Positions 7,596 through 13,377 of a stretch of DNA of 13,377 nt are shown here, piece after piece. The number at the start of each line of letters is the position of its first letter. The first letter of the stretch is position 1. The notes under the pieces are model-generated. The model saw nothing but the letters and a program-made list of their open reading frames with translations, was not told the origin of the DNA and did not search any database. The translations under genes were made by a program, and so were the position numbers. Source of the stretch: an uncultured Gammaproteobacteria bacterium. GTDB taxonomy: Bacteria > Pseudomonadota > Gammaproteobacteria > Magnimaribacterales > D2472. The stretch covers positions 1 through 13,377 of the forward strand of contig CAJXAZ010000024.1 of assembly GCA_913050015.1 (NCBI GenBank), read 5' to 3'.

Positions 7596-8333
7596 ATGGC
7601 AGGTCATTCAAAATGGGCAAATATAAAGCATCGAAAAGCTAGACAAGATGCTTCTAGAGGAAAGGTTTGGACAAAGGTTATTAGAGAAATAACAGTTGCT
7701 TCAAAAGGCGGGCCTGATCCAGATGATAATCCAAGATTGAGATTGGCATTAGACAAGGCAAATGCGGCTAATATGCCAAAGGACAATATCAAGAGGGCAA
7801 TTGAGAAGGGCTCAGGTACAGGTGAAACTGGTTCGCTTGAAGAGATAACTTTTGAGGGTTATGGTCCTGGTGGAGTGGCTATCTTAGTTGAAACAATGAC
7901 AGATAATAGAAATAGAACAGTATCAGATGTTCGCCATGCATTTTCAAAAAATGGTGGTAATTTAGGAACCGATGGATCTGTTTCATATCTTTTTAATAAA
8001 ATAGGCGTTATTCATATCTCTAAAGATTACTCAGAAGACGATTTAATGGAGATAGTTCTTGAGTCAGGAGCTGAGGACTTAGTTGACGAGGGCGAGTACT
8101 TTGAAATCATTACCGGAAGCACTGATCTTAATAATGTTTTAGAGTCACTAAAGGTGAAGAGCGTAGAACACACCAGTGCAGATTTAACATTTAGAGCAGA
8201 GTTATCAATTGCAATTGATCAAGAGATGTCTGAAAAGGTATTAAAAATTATGGATTTTATGGATGATCTCGATGATGTCCAAGAAGTACATACCAATGCA
8301 GAATTTCCAGATAATTTTGAGGCCGAGGATTAA
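7596..8333 (+). CDS. yebC: YebC/TACO1-family translation factor
   Basis: The protein opens with MAGHSKWANIKHRK, the diagnostic N-terminus of the YebC/TACO1 family, and at 245 residues has the usual length. Other conserved blocks are DNPRLRLALDKANAANMPKDN (44-64 region), FEGYGPGGVAI (86-96) and KNGGNLGTDGSVSYLF (118-133). Family members were long called transcriptional regulators; recent work, and the mitochondrial homologue TACO1, support a ribosome-associated role in relieving stalls at proline-rich stretches. It is cytoplasmic. The ATG lies 3 bp after the aspS stop, with AGGA at 7582-7585 inside the end of aspS serving as ribosome site. The aspS-yebC order is widely conserved in gammaproteobacteria, where ruvC normally follows; here the following gene is a different nuclease. 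Confidence 0.95.
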   Translation: MAGHSKWANIKHRKARQDASRGKVWTKVIREITVASKGGPDPDDNPRLRLALDKANAANMPKDNIKRAIEKGSGTGETGSLEEITFEGYGPGGVAILVETMTDNRNRTVSDVRHAFSKNGGNLGTDGSVSYLFNKIGVIHISKDYSEDDLMEIVLESGAEDLVDEGEYFEIITGSTDLNNVLESLKVKSVEHTSADLTFRAELSIAIDQEMSEKVLKIMDFMDDLDDVQEVHTNAEFPDNFEAED

Positions 8334-8338
8334 CTTTG
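8325..8338 (+). promoter_or_regulatory. Ribosome binding site and TTG start of the nuclease gene
   Basis: GAGG at 8325-8328, inside the last codons of yebC, lies 7 bases before the TTG at 8336-8338. The next in-frame ATG is residue 46, which would remove the conserved E13 and D44, so the TTG is the best start even though it is a rare start codon. Confidence 0.6.
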
Positions 8339-8761
8339 TCTGTTAATTCAAGAGCAAAAGGCGCTGCCTTTGAAAGGCAAATAGCCAATCTATTTATTAA
8401 AGACCTCAACTTATCTAATCCGGTAAAAAGAATACTAGAGCAAACAAGAACAAAAGATCTTCCAGATCTAATGCTTGGTAATTGGTGCATTGAATGCAAG
8501 GCCTATGGAAGTGGTGCTGAGCCAAGACCTGATTGGTGGGACCAGGTTATTGCCTCATCTAAACAGAATCATTTAAAGCCAGCACTCGTTTATAAATTTA
8601 ATAATAGACCTATAAAAGTAAGAGTTTTAGCTTGTTGTATAAATCCTAAAATTAAGAATAATCTAGTTACTGTTGATCTTTTATGGCCTGATTTCATCCA
8701 AATAATTCTTGAGTTATTTCAGGCAGATATAGAGTTGCATGAGAAAACATATACAGCATAG
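8336..8761 (+). CDS. PD-(D/E)xK nuclease, Hjc-like, in the ruvC position
   Basis: The 141-residue protein carries a PD-(D/E)xK nuclease core. Visible elements are an N-terminal helix SRAKGAAFERQIANLF (5-20) with conserved E13, then P43-D44, then E53-C54-K55 on the next strand, and Q70/Q77 on the following helix. The arrangement E...PD...ExK after a KGxxFER start resembles archaeal Hjc Holliday-junction resolvases and small phage-type resolvases or endonucleases. It is not RuvC, which has an RNase H fold with four acidic residues. The gene fills the place between yebC and ybgC where most gammaproteobacteria have ruvC-ruvA-ruvB. It starts 2 bp after yebC at TTG and overlaps ybgC by 23 bp, so it is firmly embedded in the operon. 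A junction-resolving role is inference; a phage-derived or repair endonuclease of other specificity remains possible. No signal peptide is seen. Confidence 0.75.
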   Translation: MSVNSRAKGAAFERQIANLFIKDLNLSNPVKRILEQTRTKDLPDLMLGNWCIECKAYGSGAEPRPDWWDQVIASSKQNHLKPALVYKFNNRPIKVRVLACCINPKIKNNLVTVDLLWPDFIQIILELFQADIELHEKTYTA

Positions 8762-9167
8762 AGACTTCCTTTTAGATATCTACATTGAAGATACTGATTT
8801 TCAAGGTTTTGTTTATCACGCTAACTATTTAAAATTTTTTGAAAGGGCTAGATCTAATTTCTTATTAGAAAATGGAATTTTTCATAAAGACTTAGTTCAA
8901 AATAGCCTAGCATTTGTAGTAAAGCGAGCAGAGATGGATTTTCTTCTGCCTGCTAAACTTGAGGATAGTCTTGTTATTAAAACTGCAATTGAAAAAAAAT
9001 CTAAAGCTAGGATGATTTTCTATCAATCAATGGTCAATCCTGAAGATGGCAAGATTTTATGTAGGGGTGTTATAGAGGTATGTCTTATTAACCTTATTAC
9101 AAAAAAACCACAAATCTTTCCTAATGATTTACTATTAATCTTTAACAAAGGTGAGCTAAATGAATGA
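8739..9167 (+). CDS. ybgC: YbgC acyl-CoA thioesterase of the Tol-Pal cluster
   Basis: This 142-residue hotdog-fold protein shows the 4HBT/YbgC motif EDTDFQGFVYHANYLKFFERAR (residues 17-38). D20 corresponds to the catalytic Asp18 of E. coli YbgC, and Y26-H27 to the conserved active-site pair. YbgC hydrolyses acyl-CoA thioesters in the cytoplasm and is reported to associate with acyl carrier protein and phospholipid synthesis enzymes; it is the usual first gene of tol-pal operons. The start overlaps the end of the nuclease gene by 23 bp and its stop overlaps tolQ by 8 bp, so expression is probably coupled to both. The length matches the family (134 in E. coli), which supports the ATG chosen. 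Confidence 0.93.
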   Translation: MRKHIQHRDFLLDIYIEDTDFQGFVYHANYLKFFERARSNFLLENGIFHKDLVQNSLAFVVKRAEMDFLLPAKLEDSLVIKTAIEKKSKARMIFYQSMVNPEDGKILCRGVIEVCLINLITKKPQIFPNDLLLIFNKGELNE

Positions 9168-9834
9168 TATATCTGTAATAAACTTATTTTTAGAAGCTGG
9201 AATGGTTGTCAAGATGGTCATGTCAATTCTCCTAATAGCGTCATTGCTTACTTGGGTAGTTATAGTTGAAAGATATAACTTTTATAAAAAAATCAAAGAC
9301 ATAAACTCTAGTTTTTTGAAAAGGTTTTGGAGTGGAGAGAATTTAACAGATTTATATAAAGAAATTTCTAACCAAGAAACCTCCTTTTATGGATCATTAA
9401 ATGTCTTCAAAAGCGCCTTTAAAGAGTTTTCTCAAATTAGCTCAGATAAAGAAATTACTGAGTTGGATCTTGAAGGTCTTAATAGGTCCATGAGGGTGGC
9501 AATTGCATCAGATGAAGAGGAGATGAATAAACACTTATCTTTCTTAGCTAATGTAGGGTCTGTTAGTCCATATATAGGCCTTCTGGGAACTGTATGGGGC
9601 ATTATGACCTCTTTTCAGGGATTATCCGATGCAACACAAGCAACAATTAACGCAGTGGCACCTGGGATATCTGAGGCTTTAGTAGCAACTGCAATGGGTT
9701 TATTTGCAGCCATACCCGCAGTTATTGCTTTTAATAAATATGTATCTGATTCAGAGTCAATAACACAGTCAACAGTAATTTTCTCAGAAGAGCTTGCAAG
9801 TATCTTTTATAAGCAGTCAATTAAAAATAAATGA
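9160..9834 (+). CDS. tolQ: TolQ, proton-channel subunit of the Tol-Pal motor
   Basis: A 224-residue inner-membrane protein of the MotA/TolQ/ExbB family. Three membrane segments can be read: about 15-36, 130-152 (containing the GLLGTVWGIMTSF block, 140-152) and 168-192 (APGISEALVATAMGL, 167-181). Between the first and second lies the cytoplasmic loop. With TolR it forms the pmf-driven stator that energises TolA and lets the outer membrane constrict during division. Its ATG at 9160 follows a good AAGGTGAG (9148-9155) and overlaps the ybgC stop by 8 bp. It overlaps tolR by 4 bp (ATGA). I call it TolQ rather than ExbB from the surrounding tol genes. Confidence 0.96.
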   Translation: MNDISVINLFLEAGMVVKMVMSILLIASLLTWVVIVERYNFYKKIKDINSSFLKRFWSGENLTDLYKEISNQETSFYGSLNVFKSAFKEFSQISSDKEITELDLEGLNRSMRVAIASDEEEMNKHLSFLANVGSVSPYIGLLGTVWGIMTSFQGLSDATQATINAVAPGISEALVATAMGLFAAIPAVIAFNKYVSDSESITQSTVIFSEELASIFYKQSIKNK

Positions 9835-10253
9835 TATATAGGCTTTCGAAAAAAAAGAAACTTAAAGCAGAAATTAATGTCGTTCCCTACATTGATGTAA
9901 TGCTAGTTCTTCTAATAATATTTATGGTTCTCTCTCCTTTATTAATCCAAGGAGTTGAGGTTAATCTTCCAAAAACAGATACTACAAAGATGTCTATTCA
10001 GAATGAGCCCTTAGTCATATCTATAGATGTCTCAGGCAACTATTACCTAAATGTTGGTGAGGAGACTCTCCCAATAAGTCTTGATGAGCTTAAAAGGAAG
10101 TCTTCTGTTATTTTTGAGGCCAACCCAGAAATTGAAATTGTTTTCCAAAGTGACAAGGGAGTTATTTTTGATAGCGTGGCTAAAGCAATGGCTGCTGTTC
10201 AAAGCGTTGGTATATCAAAAATAGGAATAGTAACAACAGGCTATGCAGATTAA
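9831..10253 (+). CDS. tolR: TolR, stator subunit of the Tol-Pal motor
   Basis: The 140-residue protein has a basic cytoplasmic N-terminus (KKKKLKAEIN, 7-16), one transmembrane helix (about 22-38) and a periplasmic domain, as in ExbD/TolR proteins. D22 in NVVPYIDVMLVLLIIFMV (16-33) corresponds to the essential proton-carrying Asp23 of E. coli TolR. The periplasmic part is expected to dimerise and touch peptidoglycan. It shares 4 bases with tolQ and 11 with tolA, so translation is probably coupled and subunit ratios kept in step. Confidence 0.95.
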   Translation: MIYRLSKKKKLKAEINVVPYIDVMLVLLIIFMVLSPLLIQGVEVNLPKTDTTKMSIQNEPLVISIDVSGNYYLNVGEETLPISLDELKRKSSVIFEANPEIEIVFQSDKGVIFDSVAKAMAAVQSVGISKIGIVTTGYAD

Positions 10254-10857
10254 ATCCGATTATTTTATAGCCTCATTTTTTTCATTTTCAATACATGCTT
10301 TTGTTGCTCTGTATTTGATAGGCTTTTTCTATTCAGAGAAGGAACTTAGACCGGTTTTAAGCAAACCAGTTAGCGTTAATTTAATCTTTGAAGAAGAGGT
10401 TAAAAAGTTAGCAAAAACTATTGCTCCAACAGTTAGGAAAGTTGTTTCTCAAACTCCAATAGAGGTAATTGTAGAAAATAAAATTCTATTCAACCCAGAA
10501 ATAAAATCTTCCAATATCAATTCTTTGATTCAAGAGGATCAGCTAATAGCAAAAAATTCAGAAGAATCTCAAGTTAATATTTTTAGCAATATGATCATCA
10601 AATTTATTCAATCAGCATGGGTAAAACCTCAGAATATTCAAAGCGGCTTAATCTGTGATCTTAGAATGACTATAAATAAAAATGGACGTATTGTAGATGT
10701 GGATTTAATTAAGAGCAGTGGCAACATACGTTTTGATAATTCAGCCATCAAAGCAATTAAAAGAGTTGAAACTTTTAGCTTTTTTAATAAAATCCCGTAT
10801 AGCATATATCAAAATAATTTTAGAAATATAGTCATCACCTTTAACCCATCATCATGA
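10243..10857 (+). CDS. tolA: TolA with a much shortened central domain
   Basis: TolA spans the periplasm and links the TolQR motor to Pal/TolB. The N-terminal helix (about 7-28) keeps the S-x3-H motif (S14, H18) that contacts TolQR in E. coli (S18, H22). The C-terminal domain (about 113-204) reads as a genuine TolA domain III: IQSAWVKP (122-129), GLICDLRMTINKNGRIVDV (135-153), SSGNIRFDNSAIKAI (158-172) and the closing NNFRNIVITFNP. In total it is 204 residues against 421 in E. coli: the long Lys/Ala-rich helix of domain II is replaced by about 80 residues with no obvious repeat. It has only one cysteine (C138), so the domain III disulfide of E. coli is absent. It overlaps tolR by 11 bp and tolB by 4 bp. 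Confidence 0.9.
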   Translation: MQIKSDYFIASFFSFSIHAFVALYLIGFFYSEKELRPVLSKPVSVNLIFEEEVKKLAKTIAPTVRKVVSQTPIEVIVENKILFNPEIKSSNINSLIQEDQLIAKNSEESQVNIFSNMIIKFIQSAWVKPQNIQSGLICDLRMTINKNGRIVDVDLIKSSGNIRFDNSAIKAIKRVETFSFFNKIPYSIYQNNFRNIVITFNPSS

Positions 10858-12128
10858 AAAAATTATTATTTCTTTTACTAATTCCAAATTTTATTTATGC
10901 GGAGCTAGTTCTTGAAATTACTAAAGGAACAGAAAATCCATATAGCTTAGCGGTCATTAACTTTGATGGACCTCAAAAAATTAGCAAAAAAATTAATAGT
11001 ATTATTAAAAGTGATATGAAAAGAACGGGTGAGTTTATTATTCGTGATAGTAGCCAGCTTATTTCTGTACCTAGGAATGAGGAGGAAATTAAATATAAGG
11101 ATTTCAAGTTGCTAGGTATAGATTTTATTGTTCTTGGCTCATTAATTACAGAGAGTAAATTTAATTTATCTGTTTCGTATGATATTTACGATGTAAGAAA
11201 AGAAAAGAAAATAAGAACATCAAAGGTCTTTGGAATTCCTAATAAAATAAGACAGCTATCACATTACATAAGTGATGGAATATATGAAGAGATAACTGGT
11301 TTGCAGGGGGTGGCATCAACAAAACTTCTCTACGTAACAGAGGAGAGAAATACAGATAAATCATTATTTCAACTTGTTATTGCTGATGCTGATGGAGCCA
11401 ATGAGCAAATTCTTTTAAGGAGTAATGAGCCCATTATTTCTCCTTCTTGGTCACCTGATTCCAAAAAAGTTGCATATGTTTCTTTTGAAACTGGCATGGC
11501 AAAGGTTTTTATTCAGGATCTTGCATCAGGTAAAAGAGAAATCGCACTTAAAAATAGCACACAAGTAAGCTCTCCATCCTGGTCACCGAATGGGAAGTTT
11601 CTATCTCTAACGTTATATCAAGATGGCAACGCAGAAATATATATTTTGAATTTAAAAAATAAAAATTTAACAAGATTAACAAATCACTATTCAATAGATA
11701 CAGAATCATCATGGTCCCCAAACGGCTCAAGAATAATGTTTACTTCAGGTAGATCTGGATCACCTCAGCTATATGAGATTGATTTAAGAAGATCTAACTC
11801 TAAGCCAAAAAGAATTACTTTTGAGGGTAATTACAATGCCAAAGCATCCTATTTAGCAAATGGCGATGGCGCTATATTTGTACATAGATCTAATAAAAAA
11901 TTTCAAATAGCACTAAAATATTTTGATGAAAATTTTGTTAGATCTCTTACAGAATCTAGATTAGATGAGTCCCCTAGTATTTCTCCTAATGGGAATGTGA
12001 TAATCTATGCTACAACTGAGGATGAGTTAGGATTGCTTGCAGGAGTTACTCTTAGCGGAGCTAGATTTAAGCTTCCAGCAAAAAAAGGAGAGGTTAGAGA
12101 GCCCTCATGGTCAGGATTTTTAAGATAA
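10854..12128 (+). CDS. tolB: TolB periplasmic beta-propeller protein
   Basis: The 424-residue precursor starts with a Sec signal peptide, cleaved probably after A16 (IYA|E). The mature N-terminus (ELVLEITKGTENP, 17-29) takes the place of the TolB box that binds TolA. An alpha/beta domain (about 30-150) is followed by a six-bladed beta-propeller (about 155-424) with TolB/WD-like repeats: SPSWSPDSKKVAYV (196-209), SPSWSPNGKFLSL (240-252), ESSWSPNGSRIMF (284-296) and SPSISPNGNVIIY (373-385), and the closing EPSWSGFL. TolB binds Pal in the periplasm and is released by TolA, which controls Pal mobility. The ATG overlaps the tolA stop as ATGA. Confidence 0.96.
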   Translation: MKKLLFLLLIPNFIYAELVLEITKGTENPYSLAVINFDGPQKISKKINSIIKSDMKRTGEFIIRDSSQLISVPRNEEEIKYKDFKLLGIDFIVLGSLITESKFNLSVSYDIYDVRKEKKIRTSKVFGIPNKIRQLSHYISDGIYEEITGLQGVASTKLLYVTEERNTDKSLFQLVIADADGANEQILLRSNEPIISPSWSPDSKKVAYVSFETGMAKVFIQDLASGKREIALKNSTQVSSPSWSPNGKFLSLTLYQDGNAEIYILNLKNKNLTRLTNHYSIDTESSWSPNGSRIMFTSGRSGSPQLYEIDLRRSNSKPKRITFEGNYNAKASYLANGDGAIFVHRSNKKFQIALKYFDENFVRSLTESRLDESPSISPNGNVIIYATTEDELGLLAGVTLSGARFKLPAKKGEVREPSWSGFLR

Positions 12129-12144
12129 TATATAGGAGATAACA

Positions 12145-12648
12145 ATGTCTAAAGCACCACACAGACTTACAAGTAACTTTTTCGGAATAGTAATATTTAC
12201 TATGGTTTTATCATCATGCTCGAGCATGAATGTTACCGAGGAAACTTTATATGATAGAAATGTTCAAACAGTTCAAGCATCTGTTGCTGAAGAAGCAACA
12301 CTCGATTATGAAACTAAAGCAATTTTTACTAATGCTACAGTATTATTTGATTTTGATAGCTTTAACCTTTCAAGCAAATCAATTCAAACTTTAAAGGGTG
12401 CTGTTACTGCAATGAAGGCTAATCAAGCAATCAAGATAACGATCTCAGGTCATGCAGATGAAAGAGGAACAAGAGAATATAATTTAGCCCTTGGGCAAAG
12501 AAGAGCAGAGTCTGTTAAAGATTATTTTGCACTTAACGGAGTTGCTGGATCTAGGGTATCTGTAAAGAGTTACGGGGAAGAAAGACCTCTTGCATTTGGA
12601 ACTGACGAAATGAGTCATGCAAAAAATAGAAGAGCAGAAATAAATTAA
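12145..12648 (+). CDS. pal: Pal, peptidoglycan-associated outer-membrane lipoprotein
   Basis: A 167-residue lipoprotein precursor with lipobox L22-S23-S24-C25 after a hydrophobic signal, a short linker, and an OmpA-like domain (about 62-167). GHADERGTREYNLALGQRRAES covers residues 102-123; D105 and R120 match the diaminopimelate-binding pair of OmpA-type domains, and NRRAEI closes the protein. Serine at position +2 of the mature lipoprotein fits outer-membrane sorting. Pal tethers the outer membrane to peptidoglycan and cycles between TolB-bound and wall-bound states. A strong AGGAGA (12134-12139) precedes the ATG at 12145; tolB ends 16 bp upstream, so Pal, needed in high amount, has its own good ribosome site. 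Confidence 0.96.
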   Translation: MSKAPHRLTSNFFGIVIFTMVLSSCSSMNVTEETLYDRNVQTVQASVAEEATLDYETKAIFTNATVLFDFDSFNLSSKSIQTLKGAVTAMKANQAIKITISGHADERGTREYNLALGQRRAESVKDYFALNGVAGSRVSVKSYGEERPLAFGTDEMSHAKNRRAEIN

Positions 12649-12651
12649 TAT

Positions 12652-13308
12652 ATGAAACTATCAATTTCTATATCTTCATTAGTTTTATTGGGGTTTTTAT
12701 CCTTGCAAACATTAGCTGAAGACAGGGAAGTTGTTCAGGCTGATATTCTTTTTTTAAAGATGCAGGAGCTTGAGGCTGAAATAGCTGATTTAAGAAATAA
12801 AGTTGAATCTCAGGAATATCTAATTGAAAAGCTTATCAATGAATCTGCAGGCTCTGAAATTGAGATAGATCAATCTAAGACAGAATCTTTGGGTCTCAGC
12901 TCAGCGATAAGATTTAAGGGCATTGAGGATCTTAAAAGTAAAGAAGATGTATATGAATCTGCTACCAAGTCTCTTGAAGATCAAGAGTTTGAAAAAGCTT
13001 TTACTCTTTTTGAGTATTTTGTAGAAAGTTTTAAGGATGATGAAAAAACCCCACTATCTTATTTTTGGCTTGGAGAAATATCTATTATTAATAATAATTT
13101 AGAGGCATCTAAAAATTACTTTATGGAGCTTATTTCTTCTTTCCCTGAGCATTATAGAGTCCCCCTTGCTCATAAAAAAATAGGCGATATTTACCTTAAA
13201 AATAATGACATAGATATGGCAAAAGAAAGGTACAGATTTGTGGTTAGAGAGTATCCAAATAACACTGCTTCATCTTTAGCCTTGCAGTTATTGAAAAATA
13301 TGGAATAA
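12652..13308 (+). CDS. cpoB: CpoB (YbgF), periplasmic coiled-coil/TPR protein
   Basis: The 218-residue precursor has a Sec signal peptide with likely cleavage after A22 (TLA|ED). A predicted coiled coil (about 28-64) corresponds to the trimerising N-terminus of E. coli CpoB. About three TPR-like repeats follow (about 100-134, 135-171, 172-208), in which paired helices such as YESATKSLEDQEFEKAFTLF (101-120) and KKIGDIYLKNNDIDMAKERY (175-194) are visible. CpoB coordinates Tol with the PBP1B cell-wall synthase during division in E. coli; its Tol-Pal location supports the same job here. It begins 3 bp after pal and has no strong Shine-Dalgarno sequence. A tRNA-Lys gene begins 27 bp after its stop. 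Confidence 0.93.
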   Translation: MKLSISISSLVLLGFLSLQTLAEDREVVQADILFLKMQELEAEIADLRNKVESQEYLIEKLINESAGSEIEIDQSKTESLGLSSAIRFKGIEDLKSKEDVYESATKSLEDQEFEKAFTLFEYFVESFKDDEKTPLSYFWLGEISIINNNLEASKNYFMELISSFPEHYRVPLAHKKIGDIYLKNNDIDMAKERYRFVVREYPNNTASSLALQLLKNME

Positions 13309-13335
13309 TCACCTTTTTTTATTGTGTATAACCGC

Positions 13336-13377
13336 GGGTCGCTAGCTCAGTTGGTAGAGCAGTTGACTTTTAATCAA
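13336..13377 (+). tRNA. tRNA-Lys (anticodon UUU), 5' part, cut by the window end
   Basis: The last 42 bases equal positions 1-42 of a tRNA. The D stem pairs GCTC (positions 10-13) with GAGC (22-25) around the AGTTGGTA D loop. The anticodon stem begins GTTGA (27-31), and the loop C-T-TTT-A-A places the TTT anticodon at 13369-13371. The sequence is very close to E. coli tRNA-Lys. The variable region, T arm and 3' acceptor strand lie beyond the window. In E. coli a cluster of tRNA-Lys and tRNA-Val genes starts at the same place, just after cpoB. Confidence 0.95.

Noticed and set aside
8257..8499. 80-codon open frame on the minus strand across the yebC-nuclease junction
   Set aside because: It lies wholly under two well-supported forward genes, has no recognisable protein features, and is best explained as a chance open frame.
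9160..10857. ExbB-ExbD-TonB system instead of TolQ-TolR-TolA
   Set aside because: The families are related, but adjacency to ybgC, tolB, pal and cpoB, together with the TolA-type C-terminal domain, decides for Tol-Pal.
13327..13332. TATAAC just before the tRNA-Lys gene as a -10 box
   Set aside because: It lies only 3 bases before the first base of the mature tRNA, so transcription would start inside the tRNA, and no -35 hexamer is at the right distance.
13309..13335. T-run at 13313-13319 as the terminator of the tol-pal operon
   Set aside because: I find no GC-containing hairpin before the T-run, so readthrough into the tRNA gene is just as likely.

Overview
The window is AT-rich, tightly packed bacterial chromosome, probably from an uncultivated marine gammaproteobacterium with a streamlined genome (SAR86-like is my guess, not proven). 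The gammaproteobacterial assignment rests on conserved order: aspS, yebC, ybgC, tolQ, tolR, tolA, tolB, pal, cpoB and then a tRNA-Lys(UUU), much as in Escherichia coli, with protein sequences that look gamma-type by eye. Sixteen protein genes fill almost everything; no intergenic gap reaches 300 bases and I see no insertion sequence, CRISPR array or prophage.

Region 1 (1-2837) is accessory metabolism: a COG3687/PF10118 protein whose residues fit a ferritin-like di-iron site, then a DUF3604 PHP-like metal hydrolase made as a lipoprotein. Region 2 (2838-4164) is a membrane-quality pair, a QmcA-like SPFH protein and a shortened NfeD partner. They sit behind a well-formed promoter whose -35 box lies in a perfect 18-bp palindrome matching the TyrR/PhhR box consensus. 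Region 3 (4178-5458, minus strand) is proS, which lacks the INS editing domain usual for gammaproteobacterial ProRS.

Region 4 (5522-8761) carries an FmdB zinc ribbon, a probably non-discriminating aspartyl-tRNA synthetase, the YebC translation factor, and a small PD-(D/E)xK nuclease starting at TTG. In most gammaproteobacteria yebC is followed by ruvC-ruvA-ruvB; here all three are absent and the nuclease, which has an Hjc-like arrangement of catalytic residues, occupies the slot. It is the most interesting element of the window: a candidate non-orthologous replacement for the RuvC Holliday-junction resolvase.

Region 5 (8739-13308) is the Tol-Pal envelope operon: YbgC thioesterase, the TolQ-TolR proton-driven motor, a very short TolA, periplasmic TolB, the Pal lipoprotein and CpoB. 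Genes from the nuclease through tolB overlap by 4-23 bp, which implies one transcript and coupled translation. The window ends inside a tRNA-Lys gene.
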